Positions 1 to 8,353 of a stretch of 64,000 bases of DNA are shown here, piece by piece (the stretch's first letter is position 1; the number at the start of each line of letters is the position of its first letter). Source of the DNA: AC-32 sp963754265. GTDB lineage: Bacteria > Actinomycetota > Thermoleophilia > Gaiellales > Gaiellaceae. Made by a program: the position numbers and the translations under genes. The notes under the pieces were generated by a model. That model ran no database searches and was not told where the DNA came from. It worked only from the letters and a program-made list of their open reading frames with translations. The DNA lies in NCBI GenBank assembly GCA_963754265.1, contig CAVWFB010000016.1, positions 576,391 to 640,390 on the forward strand, in the 5' to 3' direction.

Positions 1-1165
1 TCAGGACACCGGCTGCCAACAGTCCTGAGAGGAGCGGCCGCCGCATGACCCGCTCGACGATCGCGCCCCAGAAGCGGCTCTCGCCTACGCGCTGATCGGG
101 ACTGCGCAGAAACGGCACGCGGCCCTTGTTCACGCGGTCCCCAAGCTTGGAGAGCAATGCCGGGAGCACCGTCAGTGAGCCGAGAACGGAGGTAGCGACG
201 ACGAGAATCGTCGCCGCGGCGAAGCCCTCAAAGGTCTTGTCGCCACTGATGAACATCCCGGCCATCGCCACGATCACCGTGAAACCCGAGATCAGGACGG
301 AGCGGCCCGACGTCGCCGCTGCAGCCTCGACCGAAGCGGACTCCGTCCGTCCGGCCGCCCGCTCCTCGCGATCCCGCTTGAGGTAGAACATCGAGTAGTC
401 GACGCCGACCGCGAGTCCGATCAGCAGGACGACCGCGTTTACCGCGTCGTCCATGGGCAGCACCTTGCTCGGCAACGCGAGCAGTCCGATCGCCGCCAGC
501 ACCGACGTCAAGGCGAGCAGCAGCGGGATGCCGGCGGCGACCAGCGCCCCGAAGGTGAGCAGCAGGATCCCCAGCGTTACAGGGATCGAGAGGAGCCCCG
601 CCTTGACCAGATCCTTGCCGAACTGGTCGCTGATCCCCTTGTTGACGCTCCCGCCGCCGAATTCCTCGATCGTGAACTGAGGATGCGCGCTTTGGGCGTT
701 CGCGACGGTCGCCAGGATCGGCTCGACCTTGTCCTGGGCGTCCTCGGACTTGCCGCGGATGTCGAACTGGACCAGCGCCGAATGTCCGTCGCTCGAGATC
801 CGTCCGCCGTTGCCCGTCGCGAACGGCGACTCGACGCTGGTGGCGTTCGGCTCGGCGTCCAGCCGTCGGATCACGTCTCGCACGGCTGCATGGAATCCTG
901 CGCTCGCCGCCGTCAGGGACGAGCTCTGAACGAGCACCAGCTCCTTCGCCGGTTGCTCGAACTCGTCGTTGAGAATCTGCTGGACTCGGCCTGACTCGCC
1001 CGGCCCCGGTTCGTTCACCGACAGCGAGTTCGTCCCCACCGCATTTCCGAGCGCGAACGCCACAAGGACGAACCCCAGCCAGCCGAAGACGGCCGTCTTC
1101 CAGTGCCTCGCGCTCCAACGGCCCGCGCGCGCAGCCAGATTCTCCCTGTGGACAGATCCTGCCAC
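1..1165 (-). CDS. MMPL/RND-family membrane transporter, N-terminal part (cut by window start)
   Basis: The reading frame is open from a GTG at 1165 to the window edge, 388 codons. The start has a good Shine-Dalgarno (GGAGGTAGG directly before the GTG). An N-terminal membrane segment follows the charged residues (HWKTAVFGWLGFVLVAFALG), then a long extracytoplasmic loop and a block of close transmembrane helices with the polar stretch LIGLAVGVDYSMFYLKRDRE, the hallmark of the MMPL core where the proton-relay Asp-Tyr pair sits. MMPL proteins export lipids or small hydrophobic molecules using the proton gradient. The substrate cannot be told from sequence. The C-terminal half lies outside the window. 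The neighbour at 1258-2025 is on the same strand and may form an operon with it. Confidence 0.88.
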   Translation of the reverse strand, partial: MAGSVHRENLAARAGRWSARHWKTAVFGWLGFVLVAFALGNAVGTNSLSVNEPGPGESGRVQQILNDEFEQPAKELVLVQSSSLTAASAGFHAAVRDVIRRLDAEPNATSVESPFATGNGGRISSDGHSALVQFDIRGKSEDAQDKVEPILATVANAQSAHPQFTIEEFGGGSVNKGISDQFGKDLVKAGLLSIPVTLGILLLTFGALVAAGIPLLLALTSVLAAIGLLALPSKVLPMDDAVNAVVLLIGLAVGVDYSMFYLKRDREERAAGRTESASVEAAAATSGRSVLISGFTVIVAMAGMFISGDKTFEGFAAATILVVATSVLGSLTVLPALLSKLGDRVNKGRVPFLRSPDQRVGESRFWGAIVERVMRRPLLSGLLAAGVL

Positions 1166-1257
1166 CCCTACCTCCGTGCCCTCGCTGTCCGCGAACAACG
1201 CTACGCCCCGGTGGCCTGCCGGTCAAGCGGTTGGAAGGCTTCCGGCCGAAGAAGCGC

Positions 1258-2025
1258 TCAGCTGGGCGGAGGCTCTTCGGTCGATCGGTCGGGAGGCTCG
1301 GTTGCCGGCGTACTTCCTGCTCCGCTGCCGGCGGTAGAAGGCACCGGCGGCACAGGCGGTGCACGGGGTTTCCGCGCCGCAAGCACGACCAACGCGGTGC
1401 TTCCCCCAACGACGAGCACGCCGCCGATGAGCAATCCGATCGCGACCCACAGCAGGAAAGACAGCTTGGCGCCGAGGTCGATGTCGGCTGTGACGCCACG
1501 CGAGCCGTCGGCGTTCATGAGAACGACCGACCAGTCGCCCTCGCGCACCTTCCAGGTCAGCGTCTGTGTTCCCACCCCTGAGGCGGACGCGGCCCAGAAG
1601 CTCTGCTCCGTCGGGGGCGCTTGCGGCGCGCCTCCCGAGACCGAGAGGTATGTAGCTCGGAAGGGATCGAAGTCGATGTCCTGAACGTTCGCGTGGGCGA
1701 CGGTTCCGAGGTATCTGGCGACCTCCGCCTGCGGCCCGATACCGATGAAGAGGGTCTTGTCGCCGGAGCTCTCGCCGCGGATCCGGACCTTGCCGAACCA
1801 GCTCTCGTTCAGGACCCAGCCCGCTCCGCCGGTATCGACTTCGAGCCTCGTGCGCGTCAGCGCGTAGGTGGGCGTCGCAAACCGCTCGGTCGGCGTCGTC
1901 AGGTAGCCGTCGTCGCGCTGCGTTCGGTCGGCCCAGAGCAGGAAGCCTCCGCCTGCCAGAACGGCGACCCCGAACAGGACGCCGATGCTGCCGAGGACGA
2001 TGAGGACGACGCGACCCGCGCTCAT
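1258..2025 (-). CDS. Two-pass membrane protein of unknown function
   Basis: A 255-aa protein with an N-terminal transmembrane helix (LIVLGSIGVLFGVAVLAGGG, about residues 8-28), a 150-residue outside domain rich in beta-type sequence, a second helix near residues 186-212 (LSFLLWVAIGLLIGG), and a Pro/Ser/Thr-rich cytoplasmic tail. I do not recognise a named family. It lies 92 bases upstream of the MMPL transporter on the same strand, so it may be an accessory subunit of it; that is inference from position only. The 200 bases upstream of its start hold nothing recognisable. Confidence 0.7.
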   Translation of the reverse strand: MSAGRVVLIVLGSIGVLFGVAVLAGGGFLLWADRTQRDDGYLTTPTERFATPTYALTRTRLEVDTGGAGWVLNESWFGKVRIRGESSGDKTLFIGIGPQAEVARYLGTVAHANVQDIDFDPFRATYLSVSGGAPQAPPTEQSFWAASASGVGTQTLTWKVREGDWSVVLMNADGSRGVTADIDLGAKLSFLLWVAIGLLIGGVLVVGGSTALVVLAARKPRAPPVPPVPSTAGSGAGSTPATEPPDRSTEEPPPS

Positions 2026-2227
2026 TGGAACCGGACTCCAGCAGCGAGGCCTCGCTCCGCGCTAGAGGCAGCCGACGGACGCAGTCGCGACCGGATGAAG
2101 GACGACGAAGATGACACCGAGGTTGACCTACGGCATGCCCAACGTCAAGGCGTCGGAGGGAGCGAACCGTCTGCCGAGGTGAGACCTGTCATGGTCTGCG
2201 AGATTGAGCTTAGAGGACCTGTAAGAC

Positions 2228-3574
2228 CTAGCTGCTCTTTGCGACGGCGTAGAGTCGCCATTCGCCGGGAATGCCCTTGAGCTCGTGCGAGCCGCGGTCT
2301 TCGAAGGTCAGCCCCGAGCCGGCGACTAGGTCTCTGACCGTGGAGGAGACGAGCACCTCGCCCGGCTGGGCATTGGCGGCGACTCTGGCCCCCGTGTGCA
2401 CGGCGATGCCGGCCACCTTGCCGTCAACGAGCTCGCACTCGCCCGTGTGCAAACCGACCCGCACCTCGAGTCCCAGCTCCGGCATGGTCTCGGCGATGGC
2501 ACACCCGCAGCGGATGGCCCTGGCCGGGCCGTCGAAGGAGGCGAAGAAGCCGTCGCCGGCAGTGTCCACCTCCTGGCCGCGGAAGCGAACCAGCTGACGG
2601 CGGACAAGCTCGTGGTGGCGCAGCAGGAGTTCTCGCCAGGCCCTGTCGCCGAGCGTTGCCGCCCTCTCGCTGGAGCCGACGATGTCCGAGAAGAGGACCG
2701 TGGCCAGCACCCTGTCGGGTTCAACCTCGGGATGCGTGCCCGCGACGACGTCGGCGAGGAAGCTCTCCAGCTCGGCGAAGACCGGCTCCTGCTCGCCGAT
2801 TGGCGGGGAAAAGTCCGCGCCGGGCAACTCCACGAAACGGGCGCCTGGAATGTGCTCGGCCAGGTAGCGCCCACTGCGGATGTCCCAGCCTTTCCCGTCC
2901 TTCCGATGCATGACCAGCGTCGGGACCCGAATCAAGGGAAGTACGTCGCACACGTCCACGTCGATGTTCATTCGGATGTAGGCGGCGGCCGCACCGGGGC
3001 TGACACTGAGCCGAAAGGCACGGGCAATGCTTTCGAGCTCCTCCCCAGACGCGCTCGGGTTGAGCATGCCGATGACCTCGCGGGCGAAGGCGGGATCGCC
3101 CCAGCGACGCTCAAAGTCGTCGGCCTGTCGTTGCGTCTCCTCCCGGGTCGGAAGCCAAGGCAGGCTCGGGCTCTTGACGAAACGCGGCGACGCATTCATC
3201 AAGATCAGCCCCGCGGTCCGTTCGGGATACGTAGCCGCGAACAACACGGAGAGCGGGGACGCGTCGCCGAGCCCGAAGAGCACTGCCCGCTCCGACCCGA
3301 CAGCGTCGAGGACGGCGCGGATGTCGTCCATTCGCGCCTCCAGCGTGGGCGCGCCCACGTCCCGGTCGGACAGGCCGGTCCCACGCTGGTTGACCCTGAA
3401 CAAGCGACAGATGGAGGCGAGTCGGGTAAAGAATCGAGCCTTGGAAGGAATCTCCCAATCCAGCTCAATGTGTGAGATCACATCGACCGCGACGAGGTCG
3501 GGCGGGCCTTCACCGACTACCTGATAGGCGATATTGACGTTGCCACTCTTGGCGTAGCGCGTTTCCGGTGGCAC
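2228..3574 (-). CDS. Degenerate alpha/beta-hydrolase fused to a class III adenylate/guanylate cyclase
   Basis: A 448-aa protein from the GTG at 3574 (starting VPPETRYAKSG, the usual N-terminus of this family); the frame is open further upstream but runs into a tRNA remnant and no good start is seen there. Residues about 1-255 are an alpha/beta-hydrolase fold, and about 275-448 are a nucleotidyl cyclase domain with both metal aspartates (VLFSDIVGSS and DTAGDGFFASF). The hydrolase has lost its catalytic residues: the nucleophile elbow reads GLGDA where active relatives have GxSxG, and the late His position reads PGADFSPP. It is therefore probably a ligand sensor for the cyclase. The usual transition-state Asn is replaced by His (GIAVHTGARV). 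Cytoplasmic; product cAMP or cGMP not decidable. Confidence 0.82.
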   Translation of the reverse strand: MPPETRYAKSGNVNIAYQVVGEGPPDLVAVDVISHIELDWEIPSKARFFTRLASICRLFRVNQRGTGLSDRDVGAPTLEARMDDIRAVLDAVGSERAVLFGLGDASPLSVLFAATYPERTAGLILMNASPRFVKSPSLPWLPTREETQRQADDFERRWGDPAFAREVIGMLNPSASGEELESIARAFRLSVSPGAAAAYIRMNIDVDVCDVLPLIRVPTLVMHRKDGKGWDIRSGRYLAEHIPGARFVELPGADFSPPIGEQEPVFAELESFLADVVAGTHPEVEPDRVLATVLFSDIVGSSERAATLGDRAWRELLLRHHELVRRQLVRFRGQEVDTAGDGFFASFDGPARAIRCGCAIAETMPELGLEVRVGLHTGECELVDGKVAGIAVHTGARVAANAQPGEVLVSSTVRDLVAGSGLTFEDRGSHELKGIPGEWRLYAVAKSS

Positions 3575-3660
3575 CGGCGTAGTGTCGCGCAGTTCGCGGG
3601 TAGTGACGTTCCATGGCCTGGCAGTACCACGTCGGGCCGCGACGCCACCGACTTGGGAAC

Positions 3661-3735
3661 AAGAAGGCCCTGTTACCAGGGCCTTCTTGAGTAGCGGGGG
3701 CAGGATTTGAGTCTGCGACCTCCGGGTTATGAGCC
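3661..3735 (-). repeat. Displaced 3' half of the initiator tRNA plus its terminator (att remnant 1)
   Basis: Bases 3692-3735 match the 3' 44 bases of the intact initiator tRNA at 13726-13799 with few differences (TTGAGTCTGC for TTGAACCTGC), and 3661-3688 hold the same type of GC-rich hairpin that follows that tRNA (AAGAAGGCCCTG / CAGGGCCTTCTT). Identity stops exactly after the anticodon-loop region (gagcc), and the next bases (gcctcgat) are shared with the other two copies, not with the tRNA. This is what a tyrosine recombinase leaves when it integrates at a tRNA 3' end. Confidence 0.78.
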
Positions 3736-3743
3736 GCCTCGAT

Positions 3744-3803
3744 CGTGAACGGAATCGTCGCTTGGCCGAAGACACCGCTTCCGCCGGTCACCAAGAGGCG
3801 CAC
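3744..3803 (-). pseudogene. Truncated NAD(P)-dependent epimerase, first ~20 codons only
   Basis: The minus strand reads MRLLVTGGSGVFGQATIPFT, the start of an extended short-chain dehydrogenase/epimerase: a beta strand followed by the GGSGVFG dinucleotide-binding glycine motif. The homology ends abruptly at the left arm of the adjacent tRNA remnant (the next codons, IEAAHNPE, are the translated att core). The rest of the gene is missing. It is best read as a gene cut by recombination at the attachment site. Confidence 0.55.
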
Positions 3804-3918
3804 GCTGCACCCCTACCGACGTTCGAATCGTTGACGCGCGCCCAGGCGGTGGGGTCGTCACCCAGGCGCCCGCGCAGCGCAATCCCGAGAGGCGACTGCG
3901 GTCGAGATCAGCGCCACC

Positions 3919-5367
3919 TCATCCACCGACGCGGGCCTTGTCCACCAGTACTCGGCGCCTCAGCTCCTGTGCGAACGACGAGTCGCAGACGACGTCGTCG
4001 AGCTCGATCTCCTCGGAATCGAGCAGCTGCAGGCGGAGGTGGTCGTGGCCGTCCGGACCGTGAAGAACAAGGCCTGCGGCGAAGAAGCCGAGCTCGTTCA
4101 ACTCGGCCGTCGCCGTGTCCACATCGGCCACCGCCACCAGGTCGATATCGGCGTAGACGACGTCGACATGGCGCGAGAGCAGGTGGCGCACAGCCCCCTT
4201 CAGGGCCGAGCTTGCTGCCCCATTCCAGCCCCGGAGCCGCAGGAACCCGAGGGAGCGCGGCTCGTCGACGTTGGCCGCCAGCGCCTCGCCCTCGATCGGA
4301 GCTGGCTCGGGACGAACCTCGATTGTGAGGCCGACGTTGGCGTAGACGCTCTCGAGCAGCTCGCCATAGGGGGCCGGGAGCGCCGCTTGCCGCGGTTGGT
4401 CGTCGAAGGGCCGGTAGGAGCGGAGCGTTGCTGTCCGTCGTCCCGGCCCCTCGCCGCCGAAGCCGCGCATCGTCGTCTGCGCCGGGACCATGCCGAACTG
4501 GAGCGCCGTCTCCCGGTAGCCATGCGAGAGCTCGGCGCGCTGACTGAAGGGATGGATGGTGACGGCATCCCCGAAGACCGAAGCGAGGCCGCGCTCGATT
4601 GCCGCGTCAAGCGTGTGCTCGAACAACCGGCCGAAGACACCGAGGCCCCGATAGGCGGAGTGGACGACTGCGGCACCCGTTTCAGCGGAGGGGACACCAG
4701 GGAGCGGCATCAGCGCGTGATGCCCGACAACTCGCCCCTCGTGGACGGCAATCGCGGACAGCAACTCATCCGAGGCGAGCGCCGCCATCAAATACCGCGG
4801 CCGGTAGAAGTCGGCGTGCACGTAGCTCAGGTGGTAGTTCTCGTAGAGGAGCTGGGCGATCGCCTCAGCGTCCTGGGGCGTCGCGGTCATCACCTCGATT
4901 GCGCCGGAAGCTTCTTCCCCCGCCCGTGCGCGCCTGGGCGCGGCCTCGATGTGGTGCCGCCTCGCCCGTCCCTCGTCACTTGCGCGCACGGTCACTTCTG
5001 CCGCCAGCCGCTTCCCGTCCGAACCGAGGTTCATCAGCAGCACGTTGCGGACGTCGGGACCGAGAGCGGCGAGCGACTCGGGCAGCGGCCCGAAGTCGCC
5101 TCCAGCGCTCGTCAGCGGCAGGCCCCAGTCGTGCATGGTGACCTGGACCGATCCGTCGCCCGACTCGAGCGTGACCTCGATCTCGCCGAGATCGTCGTCC
5201 GGGTACGCGTTGTCAAGCGTGAAGCTGACGAGTTGCCCGATGACCGCGCCGAGCCGCCGCTCGTCCTCTGCGCGGATTCCGCAAGCGGCCGCAAAGGCAG
5301 GGAGGAGTGCCAGCACCAGAGACGTCGCGCTCGCGTCGCTGAGTACGGTGACCTTTACCCTCGACAC
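3919..5367 (-). CDS. HATPase-like ATP-binding domain fused to a GNAT acetyltransferase
   Basis: A 482-aa protein. Residues 1-135 resemble an anti-sigma-factor/histidine-kinase ATPase domain (RsbW type): N-box-like LVSFTLDNAYPDDD, then VTMHDWGLPLTS where a G1-box Asp would lie. Residues about 158-320 form a GNAT fold (ATPQDAEAIAQLLYENYHLS, and the acetyl-CoA loop region HSAYRGLGVFGRLFEHTL). The C-terminal 150 residues look like a second, degenerate GNAT-type domain. A small-molecule or protein acetyltransferase gated by an ATP-binding module is the simplest reading; the substrate is unknown. It lies inside the accessory region but has normal codon usage for the window. Confidence 0.72.
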   Translation of the reverse strand: MSRVKVTVLSDASATSLVLALLPAFAAACGIRAEDERRLGAVIGQLVSFTLDNAYPDDDLGEIEVTLESGDGSVQVTMHDWGLPLTSAGGDFGPLPESLAALGPDVRNVLLMNLGSDGKRLAAEVTVRASDEGRARRHHIEAAPRRARAGEEASGAIEVMTATPQDAEAIAQLLYENYHLSYVHADFYRPRYLMAALASDELLSAIAVHEGRVVGHHALMPLPGVPSAETGAAVVHSAYRGLGVFGRLFEHTLDAAIERGLASVFGDAVTIHPFSQRAELSHGYRETALQFGMVPAQTTMRGFGGEGPGRRTATLRSYRPFDDQPRQAALPAPYGELLESVYANVGLTIEVRPEPAPIEGEALAANVDEPRSLGFLRLRGWNGAASSALKGAVRHLLSRHVDVVYADIDLVAVADVDTATAELNELGFFAAGLVLHGPDGHDHLRLQLLDSEEIELDDVVCDSSFAQELRRRVLVDKARVGG

Positions 5368-5379
5368 GGAAAGGCGATG

Positions 5380-5683
5380 TTAGAGGCCGAGTTCGGGCCA
5401 CGTCTTCAACGGAGCGGCTGCAGGCTCGCCAACCGCCGCGACGAGCTTCTTGATGAGATCAGCCACCGCCGCAGGCTGCGAGACGTAAATCGCATGGCTG
5501 CCCGCGACCTCGACAACGGTCGGACCCGCCCGCTCAGACATCTCTCGCTGGCCGGTGGGGATCATCCGGTCTTCGGTCGCGACGAGGTGCCAACTTCGCT
5601 CCTTCGCAAGGGTTGCGGCGCCGGCGGCCGGCCCGGTGCCGGGCGATAGGATCGGTCGGTTCTTGACAACAGCAAGGTCCATC
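5380..5683 (-). pseudogene. C-terminal remnant of an alpha/beta-hydrolase
   Basis: The minus-strand frame ends with SWHLVATEDRMIPTGQRE and VVEVAGSHAIYVSQPAAV, the typical last 60 residues of the single-domain alpha/beta-hydrolases in which the catalytic Asp lies in ATED and the His in GSHA. Similarity to the family reaches back only to about 5683. There it meets, in the opposite orientation, the aminopeptidase fragment that starts at 5684. The N-terminal two thirds, with the nucleophile Ser, are absent, so it cannot be active. Confidence 0.6.
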
Positions 5684-5860
5684 CTCGGCGCCATCGAGGA
5701 TCTGCCGGAGGGTCTTTCGGACGACGAACTACGGGACATGGGCGTCAACCGCGCCTACGTCCACACGGACCTGATGATCGGCAGCGACGAGGTCGAGGTC
5801 GACGGCATCCACGCCGGAGGCGACGCTGTGCCACCTCGGGGAGGTAATGGCAACTGGCGT
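5684..5860 (+). pseudogene. C-terminal remnant of an M29 (thermophilic) aminopeptidase
   Basis: The plus strand encodes DDELRDMGVNRAYVHTDLMI followed by GSDEVEVDGIHAGGDAVP. This matches the end of family M29 metallo-aminopeptidases, where the HTDxMIG motif supplies metal ligands. About 60 codons survive; no upstream catalytic region is present and no normal C-terminal stop follows. The left edge coincides with the end of the hydrolase remnant on the other strand, so the two fragments were joined by a deletion or rearrangement. Confidence 0.55.
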
Positions 5861-5912
5861 GACCACGCCGGAGGAAGTCGGGCGGATAGTCCGCTGCCCA
5901 AGGGCTCGACCT

Positions 5913-6716
5913 TCACTGTGCAAGGTAGCCGCCGTCGACCGGCAAGATGGCGCCGGTGATGAACGAGGCTTGGTCGGACGCGAGAAAGGCAATCGCCTGA
6001 GCAACCTCCTGCGGCTCACCAAGCCGACCCATGGGATGCAACCGCTCGATCCGCTCGATGTACTCGCTCCCGCCAGGCTCGTGCGGCAGGCGTAACACGC
6101 GCTCCGTCTTGATCGTGCCCGGCGCGACGGCGTTGACGCGGATACCCCTGCCGGCCAACTCAACGGCCAAGTGCTTCGTGAGTCCGGAGGCGACGAACTT
6201 CGCCGGCCCGTAGGTCGACTGACTCTTCTGGCCGGCAACTCCCGAGATCGAGGAGAGGCAGACGATCGAGCCGCCACCGGTCTTCAACATTCCCTCGATC
6301 GCGTACTTGCAGCAGAGGAACATCCCGCGGCCATCCACGGCCATGACCTCGTCCCAATCCTCCGGTGTGGCCTCGTTGATGTTCCGCAGAGGGATGACAC
6401 CTGCATTCGCAACCAGGACGTCGAGCCGCCCGTAGCGCTCGACCGCCGCCTCCACCATGCTCCTCGCGTCCTCGGGTTTCGAGACGTCGCCCACCACGCC
6501 GGCGATCATGGCTCCCTGAGATTCCAGGTGTTCGCAGAGACGGTTCAGCCCGGCAGCGTCTATGTCCCCCACCACGATCCTCGCGCCCTCCAATGCGAAA
6601 AGCTCTGCCGTGGCCCGTCCGATGCCCTTCGCGGCGCCCGTGATGACGGCCGACTTTCCAAGCAGCCGGCTCGACGCCATGGCTGCCTTCGGCCCCGCTA
6701 CGACGTCGGAACTCAT
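5913..6716 (-). CDS. Short-chain dehydrogenase/reductase (classical SDR)
   Basis: A 267-aa, complete classical SDR: cofactor motif TGAAKGIG near residue 27, VGDVS and NAG (VANAGV) in place, catalytic Ser (SSISGV) and YGPAK tetrad Tyr/Lys, and a normal C-terminus (GAILPVDGGY). The Asp in VGDID after beta-2 suggests NAD rather than NADP. An alternative start is the Met at 6680, just before the first beta strand. Cytoplasmic; the substrate, an alcohol or ketone, is not predictable. Flanked by gene fragments on one side and a tRNA remnant on the other, so it is probably cargo of the accessory region. Confidence 0.88.
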   Translation of the reverse strand: MSSDVVAGPKAAMASSRLLGKSAVITGAAKGIGRATAELFALEGARIVVGDIDAAGLNRLCEHLESQGAMIAGVVGDVSKPEDARSMVEAAVERYGRLDVLVANAGVIPLRNINEATPEDWDEVMAVDGRGMFLCCKYAIEGMLKTGGGSIVCLSSISGVAGQKSQSTYGPAKFVASGLTKHLAVELAGRGIRVNAVAPGTIKTERVLRLPHEPGGSEYIERIERLHPMGRLGEPQEVAQAIAFLASDQASFITGAILPVDGGYLAQ

Positions 6717-6817
6717 TGGTCGGAAGGCTAGAGATTCACGCCGCGGTTCCTCGTCGACAATCGCCTACAACTCGGACAGTGAGTGAGGTCAGACGGAGGA
6801 TCTGGACCGTCGGATCG

Positions 6818-6894
6818 AGAGAGACGCCCTGTTCACCAGGGCCTCTCAAATAGCGGGGCAGGATTTGAACCTGCGACCCTCCGGATTATGAGCC
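6818..6894 (-). repeat. Displaced 3' half of the initiator tRNA plus terminator (att remnant 2, decayed)
   Basis: Bases 6851-6894 match the 3' half of the initiator tRNA at 13726-13799, with one G missing from the G run, one extra C and a G-to-A change. The preceding 6818-6847 is a hairpin of the same kind (GCCCTG ttca CCAGGGC). Like the copies at 3692 and 8136 it breaks off after gagcc and continues gcctcgat. The extra changes suggest it is older than the 8136 copy. Confidence 0.72.
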
Positions 6895-7077
6895 GCCTCG
6901 ATTATGTACACGCGTTCCGCCTCGTTCCGCCGAAATGCAGGATCGGAGCCAGTTTTCGGCGGCGGCCGCGCATTTAGGCGGAACACGGTGACATCGCCGC
7001 GGAAGCGCGATGCTTGCAGAACGCTTGCACCCCAAGCCGATTCCAAGCCTTACTGAAACCCCTCCGTGGTAAGGAGG
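6895..7077. repeat. Element-end module A (arm-site-like repeats ending in a tRNA-Thr-like anticodon arm)
   Basis: This stretch is clearly similar to 8180-8368. It has spaced copies of TTCCGCC and an inverted AGGCGGAAC, then a direct repeat GCTTGCA (two copies about ten bases apart), and ends at 7061-7077 in CCTCC GTGGTAA GGAGG, a perfect anticodon stem-loop with anticodon GGT. Such clustered short repeats beside an att core look like the arm-type binding sites of a tyrosine recombinase. The rest of 6717-7131 (415 bases without a gene) holds only the att remnant and this module. Confidence 0.5.
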
Positions 7078-7131
7078 CGCAAACGGCAAGAAGGGTGCAA
7101 GACTTTCCCGGTGAGCGTGCGGGACGCATGA

Positions 7132-7920
7132 ATGTCGGCCGTTAGCGGGGCATCGCCCGATGCCTACGAGCGCCACGTCGGTCGCTATGCCAAGGAACTG
7201 TCAGCAGGATTGATCCGAGTTGCAGGCGTCCGTGCGGGGCAGAGCGCGCTCGACGTCGGATGCGGTCCGGGGGGTCTCGCGGTCGCACTTGCCGGTCTGC
7301 TCGGTGACGAGAATGTCGCGGCAGTCGATCCGTCAGAGCGGTTCGTCGAGGTCTGTCGGTCACGCATTCCCGGAGCCGACGTCCGCATCGGAGTGGCCGA
7401 GAACTTGCCGTTCGACGACGCAAGCTTCGACGCCGTCCTCGCGCAGCTGGTGGTACAAGACATCGTCGACGCGCGGAACGGGGTTGCTGAGATGCGACGT
7501 GTAGCGCGACCGGGCGGCGTGGTGTCCGGTTGCGTGTGGGATTTCGAGAGCGGAATGCCGCTACTCCGGGCGGCCTGGGACGCCGCACTCGCGATCGACG
7601 CCGAACTTGCCCGCTCATTGGGCGCCGATCGTCGACTCCCGTTCTCACGCCCGGACGAGCTCGACGAGCTCTGGCGTTCAACCGACCTCGAGGAGGTGGA
7701 AGTCGGCAAGATCTCCGCCGGCGCGGACTACGCGGATCTAGACGATCTCTGGTTCCCGTTCGCTGCAGGCGTCGGCGGAGTAGGACGCTTCGTTCAGTCC
7801 CTCGATGGTGATGCGAGAGCACGGATGAAGGCCCAGCTTGCGAACAACCTCGGTAACCCGAAAAGAACCTTCCGTCTCGTTGCGGATGCGTGGTACGTGC
7901 GCGGCCGAGTGAGCTCCTAG
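7132..7920 (+). CDS. Class I SAM-dependent methyltransferase
   Basis: A 262-aa protein with motif I LDVGCGPGGLAVALA (about residues 42-56), acidic residue after beta-2 (AAVDPSERFV), motif IV region AENLPFDDASFDAVLAQ and the post-motif RVARPGGVV, as in the UbiE/Methyltransf_11 group. The C-terminal third is variable and probably binds the substrate, which cannot be inferred. It lies alone between two tRNA-derived att remnants, so it is the whole cargo of that small module. The start ATG at 7132 has no strong ribosome site. Confidence 0.85.
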   Translation: MSAVSGASPDAYERHVGRYAKELSAGLIRVAGVRAGQSALDVGCGPGGLAVALAGLLGDENVAAVDPSERFVEVCRSRIPGADVRIGVAENLPFDDASFDAVLAQLVVQDIVDARNGVAEMRRVARPGGVVSGCVWDFESGMPLLRAAWDAALAIDAELARSLGADRRLPFSRPDELDELWRSTDLEEVEVGKISAGADYADLDDLWFPFAAGVGGVGRFVQSLDGDARARMKAQLANNLGNPKRTFRLVADAWYVRGRVSS

Positions 7921-8106
7921 CCCGCGACCCAGACATCGACCACTGCCTGCGGCAGGCGTCGCCAGCTCGTCCGCCTCGAAGATCTCGACGTGTCTCCTCT
8001 CACTTGAGTTGTGCTGTGCTCAGCCAAGTTCCGGGGTCGCACCAAGGTCGCACGGGCGACGTGTCAAACGCTTGCAAAGATGGGCACAACGCCGGTGATC
8101 CACAAG

Positions 8107-8179
8107 AAAGGCCCTGTTTCCAGGGCCTTTCTGAGTAGCGGGTGCAGGATTTGAACCTGCGACCTCCGGGTTATGAGCC
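8107..8179 (-). repeat. Displaced 3' half of the initiator tRNA plus terminator (att remnant 3)
   Basis: Bases 8136-8179 are identical to the tRNA 3' half at 13726-13769 except for one base (GGTGC for GGGGC), and 8107-8130 repeat its terminator hairpin (AAAGGCCCTG / CAGGGCCTTT). This is the best preserved of the three copies, so it is probably the youngest integration. The DNA from here to 13725, or part of it, would be the latest element. Confidence 0.8.
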
Positions 8180-8353
8180 GCCTCGATTCTGTACACGCCT
8201 TCCGCCGTATTCCGCCGAAACGCACGCTCAGAGCCAATTTGGCCGGCGGCAGATGCATTTAGGCGGAACACGGTGACATCGTCACGGAAGGGCGATGCTT
8301 GCAGAACGCTTGCAGCCGCATAGCCGATTCCCACTCCTCGCACCGAAGACTGC
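8180..8353. repeat. Element-end module B
   Basis: Second copy of the module at 6895-7060. It contains the tandem TTCCGCC copies at about 8199-8216, the inverted AGGCGGAACACGG at about 8261, and the GCTTGCAGAACGCTTGCA direct repeat at about 8296. Read on the minus strand, both modules keep some codon-level similarity, so a decayed integrase C-terminus cannot be excluded, but no recognisable integrase motif is present. Together with the fragments on each side it fills most of the 590 gene-free bases between 7921 and 8513. Confidence 0.5.

Noticed and set aside
228..1499. A 423-codon open frame on the minus strand over the MMPL gene
   Set aside because: It is Arg/Gly-rich nonsense in a different frame from the clear MMPL sequence.
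8020..8343. A minus-strand frame over module B, similar in peptide to one over module A
   Set aside because: The common peptide (IEAAHNPE and following) is translation of the tRNA remnant, and no integrase motif appears upstream, so I did not call a gene.
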